A stretch of DNA of 64,000 nucleotides from Dactylis glomerata (lineage: Eukaryota; Streptophyta; Magnoliopsida; Poales; Poaceae): positions 3,486,769 to 3,550,768 of the forward strand of contig QXEO01000549.1 of assembly GCA_007115705.1 (NCBI GenBank), read 5' to 3'. The position numbers and the translations under genes are program-made. Shown here piece by piece: positions 55,366 through 64,000 of this stretch. Below the pieces are notes generated by a model. The model was not told the origin of the DNA. It did not search any database and was given only the letters and a program-made list of their open reading frames with translations. Within the stretch, counting starts at the first letter, position 1, and each line of letters starts with the position of its first letter.

Positions 55366-58299
55366 TTCGCAATTTCCTGCGCCTAGCTCAAAGGCGTTAA
55401 AGAAAAGCACTCTTGGGAGATAACCCATTGTTTACTTTTCAGTACTTTTTCTTTTATTTGAGGCTTGGAAGTCATTACTACTGTAATGACCGCTCCTTAT
55501 CTTGTTTATTTCGTTTTTGTGCCAAGAGAAGCCTCTAATTTGAGTGAGGTAAAGATTTGGGGATGTTGCTGTCCTGAAACTGTTTTCGGTGCTGCACCGT
55601 AAAAATTCGTGAAAATTCTCTGTTTATCTTCTGGACCTGCGATTTCTTGTGCATATTCCCCAGGTTATATCCAAACTTTTCTTAGTTGAACACTTTTTGA
55701 GTTGAGCAACGGAAAATCCCTCAAAAATTCGTCCTTTGTCAGCTGTCCAGTTTTGACAGATTTCTGCCAATATTTGTTTTTGCCACTTTATCGCTTTCTT
55801 TTGAGTTCTTTTTGATCATGGAACTCTTGTGGAAGTTGCTACAGTAGTATATACTTTATATGTGGTGGTTTTGGGTTGAAACCTGAAGCTAAAAGAGGTT
55901 GAATATATTTTATGCTTACACTAATGTTGCTAATAGAATTGTGTTTAGTTTTGTATGAAGGAAGTTTTCAAGTGTAGGGATTGGAGAATGATGAGATGAG
56001 TTGAAGAATGGACAAAAGCTCAAGCTTGGGGATGCCCATGCATCACCCCAAGAAATATCCAAGAAGTACAAGCGTCAAAGCTTGGGGATGCCCCCGAGGC
56101 ACCCCTTCTTCATCGGCAAAAATCAGGTCACCTTTCAAAACACTATATTTTTATTGCTTCATGCACTATGTGTTTTTCTTGGAGCGTCAGTTGTTTTAGT
56201 TTTCTTAGTTGGTTTAGTTTGTTTGTTTGCTGCAATAAATGGTTGGACCCCAACAAATTTCCTTTGGAGGAGATGTACTCGTTTTCATTTGCAAAGAACG
56301 CTCTAGTTTTCACTCTTATTAAAAATCGAGCGTTCTACTTTTTCTGCTATTGCTTTTGGTTTTCGTTTTTGCCTTGATTTGCGTTCAGATCTTGTCATAT
56401 CTTTTCATCAAGGTGTATTTTTGCCTCTGATCTTTATTGGTTTTCATCAAAAGAGGTGTTTATAAAAATTTCAAATGGTGTTGGAAAAGAGAAAAAGCTT
56501 TGTGCAAAATAGTGGTACAAGAAGGAGCTTGTGTAGACTGTGGCTTAGGCTTTTTCATGTCATGCTTGATGTCTTTTTGATAGTATGCTTAGTGGTTTTG
56601 CTGTAGCATGACTTGTCTCAAATAACTGAGATTGCTTAATGAGCCTATGAAAAAAATCATGCGTTGTTTTTATTGTATGGAAGCATTATTTTGGTTTTCT
56701 CCTTGATGCTTTATTTGGGTTGACTTGGCGCATGCTCACACATGTTAGACTCTTACAAAGTCGCCATTAGCCTTCATGATCATTTAGTTTTTGACTTTTG
56801 ATGCCATCGTATGCTTCTTTTAATGTTGCTTTGTCGCTTTGCATGATTATGGCCATTACTGCTCTCTTAGTTGGTCGCTCCCAGTCTTTTGCTAGCCCTC
56901 GCCTTGTACTGAGTATGAGCTCTACTCATGCATCCAACTCCTAAAAGCCAAGTTTGCCATAGTGTCCACCATACATACCTACTAGCAATTTGCTATTCCA
57001 AGTAAATTTGACTTGCTTTTATTTTCTCTTCAAATTAAACTCTTACCAGTGTTATGCGAAATTCGGTCAGTAAAGCTCTCACGAACCGGAAGGCACACTT
57101 TACTTTTTCCTGTTCTTAAAAATTTGACATTGTGGTCTTTTATGTTGAGTTGTTATGCTTGCAAGTTGTAAGTTGGATTCTAGCCCAGCCATGCAGTCAT
57201 GGGCAAGCTTTCAACATTGCACTTCTTATTTGAGTTGATATCATGATCTTTTGTTTATGGATGCCCGCGGTGTGAAATGAATTGGGAATCTTGTGAGGAT
57301 CATGGAGTTTTTATATGTGTTAGGGAAACGCCGGGCCGCCAATCTAAGCCATGCATAATTCATGGTGGAAATTTGCAGCATACCCATGGTGAACATTCGA
57401 TGACGCATCTCATAATAAAAAGCTAAACAATATAGCAAATAAAAGAGATGTCGAGGTGTTCATTGTCTGCTTGTCCTATCATTTTGGTGTGGGCTTGTTC
57501 CATGTCATCGGGCACGGAGGTACCCCATTGGCGGTTCTCAATGATATGCATATACTTACAATGACAAGAGCCTTGCTTGGGACTCTAAGTAAAGTAGCAT
57601 GGTTTGGGTACTCGTATTCACGGGACACGAGGTTTTCAACTTATGATTTGTCAAGCATATGCATCATAATTGTTCTCGCATTAACTTTAACCATTCAAGA
57701 TGCTTATGATGGGGGCAATGAGAGCTCAAAGCCGGTAAGTACCATAATTTTTGAAGGTTATAAAACTTGCAATCACTGCTTCCCTCTGCGAAGGGCCTTT
57801 CTTTTACTTTTATGTTGAGTCACCACCTTCTTTCTTTATGCACCATTAAGAGAGCATAGTTGTCATTCTTAGTGTGATATGCATTGTCCCAAAGTTCATT
57901 GATTGATTCATATTGTTGGTTTCACTTGTTCTTAAATTATTTGTATCTAGTCGCCCTCTTAAACTTTGAGGTGTCCTATGCATTTATGTTTTGCTCTCTT
58001 TGAAGGACAAGCTGAAAACCATTTGTATGTTTTTCCTTATGATTTGAACACACGTTTGACTTTCATTGTTTCATTATCATGATCTTTTGTTTGTGTTCGT
58101 TTACATGTTTACAACATGGTTGCTAAGTTCTTATTGTCATGATTATATCTTTCATGCCCATGTTTTAAGTTCTATTGATCCCAGCTCACCAATGCTTGCA
58201 TATATGATCAAGATTGTGTAGGTGCATGTCACCTCAAAAATTATTCTTTGTTATCACTTACCTACTCGAGGACGAGCAGGAGTTAAGCTTGGGGATGCT
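55366..58299 (+). mobile_element. Family D 3' non-coding region, right arm
   Basis: Collinear with family B 3' sequence over long stretches (for example 55375-56950 against 310-1960), ending in AAGCTTGGGGATGCT before the LTR. A 120-codon frame at 57456-57818 contains a hydrophobic stretch (ICIIIVLALTLTI) and GGNESSKPVS. Part of it is open in the left arm too, but I cannot show that it is translated. Confidence 0.82.
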
Positions 58300-59958
58300 T
58301 GATACGTCTCAAACGTATCTATAATTTTTGATGCTCCATGCTTGTTTCTACACCATTTGCCTATTGTTTCGTTACACTTAGTGGCACTTTTATACATTTT
58401 CCGGAACTAACCTATTAACGAAGTGCCACAGTGCCAGTTTCCTGTTTTCTGCTGTTTTTGTGTTTCAGAAGTGATACACAGGAAATATTCTCAGAATTGG
58501 ACGAAACAAGTTCCTGAAGACTTATATCACGGGGAAGCTTCTAGACATCCGAAGAAGAGACGGAGGAGGGCCACGTGGGCCCCACACGCACAGGCGGCGC
58601 GGCCAGGCCCCTGGCCGCGCCACCCCTGTGTGAGGGGGCCTGGTCCCTCCTCTGACATCGCCCCTTCGCCTATAAAGACCCCCCGACGAGAAAAACCTAA
58701 GGGCCCGATCAGTTTTCCAGAATACATCGCGATCCGCCGCCGCCGTCGACCCGAAGATCGGGAGGGTCCAGAAGCTCTTCCCGGCACCCTGCCGAAGAGG
58801 GGAATCGCCACCGGAGGTCTTCTTCATCGCCATGCTTGCCTCCGGAGCGATGAGTGAGTAGTCTACCTTGGACTATGGGTCCATAGCAGTAGCTAGATGG
58901 TTGTCTTCTCCACCATGTGCTTCATGTTTAGATCTCATGAGCTGCCCTACATGATTGAGATCACCGTTATGTAATTCTATGATGTTGGTTTGTTGGGATC
59001 CGATGAATATTGGTGTTTATGATTAAGTTGCTGTACTGAATTATATCTTTTGTTATCTCTATGTTGTTTATGATCTTGCATGCTCTCCGTTGTTAGTAGC
59101 TATCTTGGCCGAGTAGTTGCTAGTGACTCCAAGAGGGGGTATTTATGCTCGATAGTGGGTTCATGTCTCTATTTCACCTGGGGGAGTGACAGAAACCTCT
59201 AAGGTGGTAGATGTGCTGTTGCTACTAGGGAGAAAACAACATTCATATGCTCAAGGGCATATGCTTTGTTTACATTACACACTTTGCTTAATGCAATTAT
59301 CTGTTGTTCACAACTTAATACTTCTAGGGTGTTCGGATGATATCCCCGGGAGTGGATTATTAGTCATAGATGCAGTTGGATGGCGGTCTATGTATTTTGT
59401 TGTAATGCCCAGAGTAAATCTCATAGTGATCTTCTTGACATATCACGTTATCTTTATTCTATCAATTGCCCAACTGTAATTTGTTTACCCAGCATGTTAT
59501 TTTATCTATGGAGAGACACCACTAGTGAACTGTGGACCCCGGTCCTATTTTAATCATATTGCAATCACCTGTTTACTTTTCCCGCACTGTTTACTTTACT
59601 CGCACATTACTACTATTTTCCACTCGATACACTCATAACCTTTGTTTCAAGCAAACCGGTGAGATTGACAACCTCTTCGCAAGTTGGGAACAAAGTACTT
59701 GGTTGTGTGTGTGCAGGTTCCGCGTTGCTACTGGCCGAAGACGAGTCAACAAGTATCGTTAACGGCGCCCTTGTTGGAGTGTTATTAAGCCAGTCTGCAT
59801 CACCTTCAGTTGTCACCGTCTCTCCTCTTCAAGATCGACATTAAACCTTGGTTTCTTAACTGAGGGAAAACTTGCTGCTACACTCATCATACCTTCCTCT
59901 TGGGGTTCCCAACGGGCTGGTCATTCACCACGCACAAGGACAGTTTGCTCCCACATCA
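58300..59958 (+). repeat. Family D LTR, right arm
   Basis: 1659 bp from TGATACGTCTC to CCCACATCA. TATAAAG at 58671, preceded by a GC-rich hairpin (about 58584-58636: GGCGGCGCGGCC facing GGCCGCGCCACC). A PPT lies directly to its left; to its right ACTTGGAGTAGCAA leads to GGCGCC at 59973-59978. Confidence 0.9.
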
Positions 59959-59972
59959 ACTTGGAGTAGCAA

Positions 59973-60677
59973 GGCGCCTCTGCCTGGCTTTATATATGCA
60001 ACCGGGCTAAGGTTTTACAAGAGTCCTAGTCGAATACGGATTAGAGCCTTCCTTCTTCGTCTCCAAGTCATCTTCGAGTCCTTGTAGTTCTCCACCTCCT
60101 TAATGGGCCGGGCCCGGTATACTAATCCGTGAGTACCCGAAGGGCATATCCATGTCAGTAGCCCCCGAGACTCAATTCGAGTTGCAGACTCGGGTTGAGT
60201 CTCCAAAACTTCGACTTCTTCATCCATTTTCAAATGCTTCAATCTTCGACTTCATATAACTTCGACTTCCTGAAATCTTCGGGTTCTTGAATCTGCTCTC
60301 CCGATGGGAGTGAAATGTTGAGTCCATGGACTCGAAATTTTCTTCCTTGTTCTTCTCAAAGTAATTCTTCATCGGGTGCGCGACCAGCGCTCCCGATGGA
60401 GTAGCCCCCGAGTCTATGTTCGGGTACTTGTAGCCGGGCATAGACTCAAGTTGTACTACTCGAAGAAGTTCGGCTCTTGATGATTTTGTCGACTCCTGCA
60501 GAAAATATGAATAATTATGAAATAATTTGTCTCTCGAAGAAATATTGTACTTGTAGATTGTAATGATGATGATGTAGTATGTAAAATAAAAACTCGATAT
60601 TTTTTATGCAATTTTTTTGCTCGTACGTAAGACTCTTTCGTTAGCCTGATGCACTTCATGGCTCGATCAGCTACTCA
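59973..60677 (-). mobile_element. Family C fragment, reversed: internal 3' part and partial 3' LTR
   Basis: On the minus strand, 60677-60158 matches C internal sequence (6700-7000) and ends in a CTCGGGGGCTAC polypurine-like tract. The 3' LTR starts TGACATGG at 60157 and is cut after about 185 bp, at GGCGCC shared with the D leader. On the other side it is cut by the CACTA element; the C sequence expected next (GGTCA) would lie beyond that element. Confidence 0.82.
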
Positions 60678-60890
60678 CACTAGTGGAAACTTGGGCATTA
60701 GCACCGATTCGTAACTCCATTTTGCACCGGTTTTGCAACCGGTGCAACGCATCCGGGACTAATGCCCTAACCCTTTAGCACCGGTTGCGTTACGAACCGG
60801 TGCTAAAGGGTCTCCACGTGGCCGTGTAGATCAGCTCCGGCCGATGGACCTTTAGCACCGGTTTGTAATATGAACCGGTGCTAGAGGATG
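60678..60890. repeat. CACTA subterminal inverted repeats
   Basis: At least five ACCGG(T)-centred words, some paired as short palindromes (TTTAGCACCGGTT...GAACCGGTGCTAAAG). In En/Spm-type elements such repeats bind the element-encoded DNA-binding protein. 60891-61074 is non-coding and probably the 3' UTR of the gene. Confidence 0.8.
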
Positions 60891-61074
60891 GCGACGTGGC
60901 AGCCCCTGCCGTGTTTGGCTAAAACCCTAATCCCTAGCCTTTTGAAATACGGTTTTTTCGAGTATTTGAAAAATGTTGATGGACATATAAAAGAAACCAT
61001 CATATATATTACACAATATCGTCATACATATAGAACATTGTACACGTTCATGCATATATACAATATAATTTCGG

Positions 61075-64000
61075 CTATGATTTTCCAAACTCGTAATGCC
61101 GATGGTATTCACCGGTTGGTGCTATGACCTCATCAAGTAAGAATCCCGCCAGTTCCTCTTGAATTGCTCGTATATTCTCGGTTGCTAGAAGACGATCCCG
61201 CTTCAGTTTGATCTAATGTAAAGAAGGGGATCAATATATATGAATGAAGAAACTCAACATAAATGATGGTAATAAAATAAAATTGTGAATATTGTTTACG
61301 TACATCTAGTTGTTCTAGTCTTCTCTTCTCACGACAAGTCTCTCGCATGAACTCGCAGACATAGAATCCACATAAATTATTCCCGTCTTCTTGCTTCAAG
61401 CACTTTATGAGAATAGAGTTCAATCAAAATAATAATCAAGGATGATAATGGTATTGAAACTAGAACCAAAGAGATGCGCGGACCTAGCTAGTAGTACTTA
61501 CCGGTACTTGTTTAAATTCAAGCTCATTTCTCCAGGGACCCGGTGCCTTAGCCGTGAACCGTTTCCAAGCACTGCCCCGCAAAGAAAATGAATAAAGAAG
61601 TTAGTAATTACTTGATATCGGGAAATGAACGAAAGTAGCTGATATAGTGCCATGCATAATGATTGAAATTACCGCTGGAGTGTATCAATCATGTCCCCGA
61701 ATGTCTCAAGGGATTTTTTTTTCGAGTCCATGACTAGTACTCGTCCTCTATCAAGTTCAATAACTAGCAGAATAAAATGATAGCTGCGCACACACATAAC
61801 ACACACTTAACATCGAGTAACCAAAATATATAGTAATGTGTATAAGACAGTTAACACACTCACTTGAAATTGTAAGGAAATAGTATTTTCGTCATGGTTT
61901 CTTGTTTCCTTAACGCCCGTACCAAGTTATCCTCCGTGTCCTTGATATGGTTATGGAGAGTTACCTCGTTCACGGTATATGGGTCAATGAACCCAATATC
62001 ATAGATTTGTCCTCTTTTGCATTCGAGTTTCTTCAATCTGCATAATATGGTGAGTAAAATTATGCATGCAATGAACGAGATGAGCTAAAGACTTATAGTT
62101 ACAAGGAAAAATAATACTTACAAACAATAGGCACTGATCATCGATTTGTCGAGGGCATCATGATTGTATAACTGAAATAATTCAGCAAATTCGATGTTTA
62201 TGTCGTCGGTTCCACGAAAGTAATGCTCATCATTAATTCCCATTACGATCCAATTCTGCCCATGCAGTGTGGCTTCCAAGTACCACATATGCAATTTTCG
62301 CATTCTTGTTGGTAGATTCGGAATCTCCTCGGGTCTGACGAGAGGGCTCCCGTGCCGGTATTTGTATGCTACTACTTCAGCCGTGGGGAAATCACACCTG
62401 CTTAAGTATTGAGCAACAGACATACCTACAGCTTCGGCCTCCTCTTTGTATAGTGCTATGATCTCTGGATCATACTGGACATCGGGAAACACTTGGAGCG
62501 GGGGGCAAGAGTTCATCTGTTCTCCGAGCTGAGGAACTGATTTACCTTTCGACCGCTGTGCTGCATCTGACTTGAGAATAGTGCGGTCATAATCTGATGC
62601 AAGCCTTGGCTCGGGTTGCTGAAGGTTCTTCAACATTTTTAACACTTTTGGATCTAGAGGAGGCTGCTCGGCGGACTGCTCGGTCTTCTTTCTCTTCAAA
62701 TTTTCAAAGAAGTTCTTTGATTTCTCTTGTACCTTCGCCGCATTTTCCTCTGGAGTATAGTCGTAAGGTCTCTTTGGAGGAACCTTAGGTACTCTTGGAA
62801 GGGGCTCCTGTCGACGGATCGGTGATCGGTTACTCTTGGGAGCGGCGATGGTATGCTTCTGCTTTTGGCTCTGAGCCTCAGTGGGTGGCGGTGGCGGAGA
62901 TGGCTCACTAGCTTGCGAAGGCTGGTATGCTGGAGAAGGCTGACGCGGAGATGGTGGAGAAGGCTGACGCGGAGATGGCGGAGAAGGCTGATGTGGCGGT
63001 GGAGAAGGGTGACGTGCTGGAGACCTTGGCGTCCAATTTGGAAGCACGATTAATTCCTTTAGCCATAGAACGGTGGTCTTCTTGGCTTCTCCCAGCTCGT
63101 ACAAATCCCCTTCACCCGCAGGGTGGTCAAGCTTCAGCTGCTCAAATCCGCCCATAACTTCATCCACCCCGGCAACAGCATAGCCAGGTGGAATCGGACG
63201 GCAATGATAAGTTGAATCAGGTCCAATGGGTAAGGCATAGCCGACCGCCACCTTCATGGTTATGTTCACGACCTTCACATGTAGCTCGCAAGATGTCGAC
63301 TCCATGATATCATCCACTGGGTAGCGGATCGCCGGTTCATCATCATCCGCTGGGAGGTCCGTGGAAGCCACGCTGCTTTTCCGCTGAGATGGTGGGCTGG
63401 TAGCATCATGTCCGGCTTCTATCTGTGGCTGAGATGCGGCGGTTCCTTGCTGGCTTATCCGATTTAACAAGTCTGATTGCCGCTTCAGCTCTTGTTCTAT
63501 TTGAGACATGCGGTCTGCTTCCCTTTCCTTTCTTCTCTGACGGCTTCGATCGGGAAATTTCTTCATTTCCACGGGAAACCCGAGTTTCCACGGTTTGGAG
63601 CCCGGAGTGGTTCGTGTTCGTCCTGGGTGTTCATCATTCCCAAGGGCACGCGTGAGCTCGTCCTTCTCTCTTTCAGGATGGAACCTTCCCTCTTCAACAT
63701 CCTTTGATGCGCTTCTAAGGGCATCAATGGGAAGAGGGTCTTTGTCATGCTTTTTTGTATATACACACTTCCCTTCCGAGTCCAACTTCCCTCCATGCCC
63801 GTAAAACCAATCCCTTGACCGATCATTCCATTTCAATGTCTCCGGAATGATCCCTTTGGCAATTAGATCGTCCTCCATCTTCTTCCACTTAGGCTTGCCA
63901 GTCTTGTAGCCTCCTTGCCCCATAGTATGGTGATACTTCTTTTTAGCAGCATTTTTCTTATTTATTTCTGACCTTCGCTTAGCTGCCTCTGAAGTCTTGT
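61075..64000 (-). CDS. CACTA-encoded protein with C-terminal Ulp1/C48 protease domain (5' end outside window)
   Basis: Minus-strand exons are 64000-62122 (open beyond the window edge), 62037-61864, 61783-61673, 61571-61502, 61402-61304 and 61212-61075. All introns are GT-AG, all phases agree and there is no stop before TAG at 61075. The first exon has the CACTA ORF2-type start region (KKKYHHTMGQGGYKTGKPKW, RDWFYGHGG), a coiled coil, a Pro-rich (PSPPSPRQ) repeat and Lys-rich stretches. The last exons form a C48 cysteine-protease fold: His in NYHFILLVIEL, Asp in VLVMDSKKK, and Gln and Cys in KQEDGNNLCGFYVCEF. Such domains cleave SUMO-type conjugates in the family; activity here is unproven. His is followed by Phe where Trp is usual. 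Confidence 0.88.

Larger units (their letters stand above)
48143..59978. repeat. Giant inverted repeat built from two family D 3' halves
   Basis: The left arm (48143-53539, minus orientation) and right arm (54488-59958, plus orientation) are inverted copies, each with mid-gag, protease, 3' non-coding region, PPT and a complete LTR. A 948-bp loop (53540-54487) holds the earlier part of gag once, on the minus strand. Both outer ends are the U5 end of an LTR followed by a few bases of leader; the right one reaches GGCGCC, the start of the primer site. There is no 5' LTR-gag start and no target duplication (CCGGT on the left, ACTTG on the right). Arms differ by a few percent by eye, more in the LTR GC-rich part. 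Confidence 0.88.
60678..64000 (-). mobile_element. CACTA (En/Spm) transposon, left end and protein-coding part
   Basis: The terminus CACTAGTGGAAAC at 60678 follows TCA, the candidate 3-bp target duplication, inside family C. Subterminal repeats TAGCACCGGTT and AACCGGTGCTA occur in both orientations up to about 60880. A multi-exon gene in minus orientation follows from 61075. The TNP2-like transposase gene and the other terminus would lie to the right of the window. Confidence 0.9.

Noticed and set aside
57456..57818. 120-codon ORF with a membrane-like segment in family D
   Set aside because: Only partly open in the other arm and located in 3' non-coding sequence; an env-like role could not be supported.

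Overview
The window looks like a piece of a large grass genome, most likely Triticeae (wheat, barley, rye or Aegilops). I infer this from nested Athila-type Ty3/gypsy elements with tRNA-Asp-like primer sites, CACTA elements with GCACCGG and GCCGTCGG subterminal repeats, Stowaway-type MITEs, and two grass-like intron-containing genes. Nothing prokaryotic, organellar or viral is visible. About three quarters of the sequence is transposable element. For reference I call the LTR families A to F; these are local labels, not database names.

Layout. 1-26520 is a stack of nested LTR retrotransposons. The right part of a B element ends in a copia gag remnant (4462-4687). That remnant is also interrupted by a C element (4688-7127). 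C is joined at GGCGCC to a reversed D LTR (7128-8204). The D LTR is split by an E element (8205-9166), E is split by a second B element (9167-26124), and that B element is split by a 10.25-kb A element on the minus strand (12871-23120). A carries gag-protease-RT-RNase H-integrase in one frame with three stop codons.

27.4-40.8 kb is a gene island. It holds a two-exon SINA-type RING E3 ligase gene (27839-29115) and a five-exon UBC23/24-type ubiquitin-conjugating enzyme gene (35093-40814). Between them lie a 5'-truncated LINE with a perfect 20-bp target duplication (29886-31754) and a Mutator-like element with a perfect 9-bp duplication (32061-34382). The Mutator-like element contains a second LINE and a GC-rich passenger segment. 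A Harbinger element (36564-38629) sits exactly in the first splice donor of the E2 gene, and its own terminal bases rebuild a GTAAG donor.

40.8-44.6 kb is low-information intergenic DNA. 44624-48135 is one end of a CACTA element followed by about 19-20 copies of a ~158-bp satellite with a 791-bp higher-order duplication. 48143-59978 is a giant palindrome: two inverted ~5.4-kb arms of family D (gag-protease, 3' region, LTR) around a 948-bp gag loop. A reversed piece of C follows, and from 60678 to the window end a second CACTA element carries an unbroken six-exon gene with a C48/Ulp1 protease domain.

How the parts fit. A, B and D share the LTR terminus TGATACGTC, the AAGCTTGGGG polypurine tract and stretches of 3' non-coding sequence; A and B carry the same tRNA-Asp-type primer site. 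Only A carries polymerase. They look like an autonomous element with two tiers of dependants: D with gag-protease only, and B with an unknown 282-residue ORF. Coordinates of exons, LTR ends, target duplications and catalytic residues were read directly from the bases. Family assignments rest on recognised motifs and are not database results. Divergence figures are by-eye estimates.
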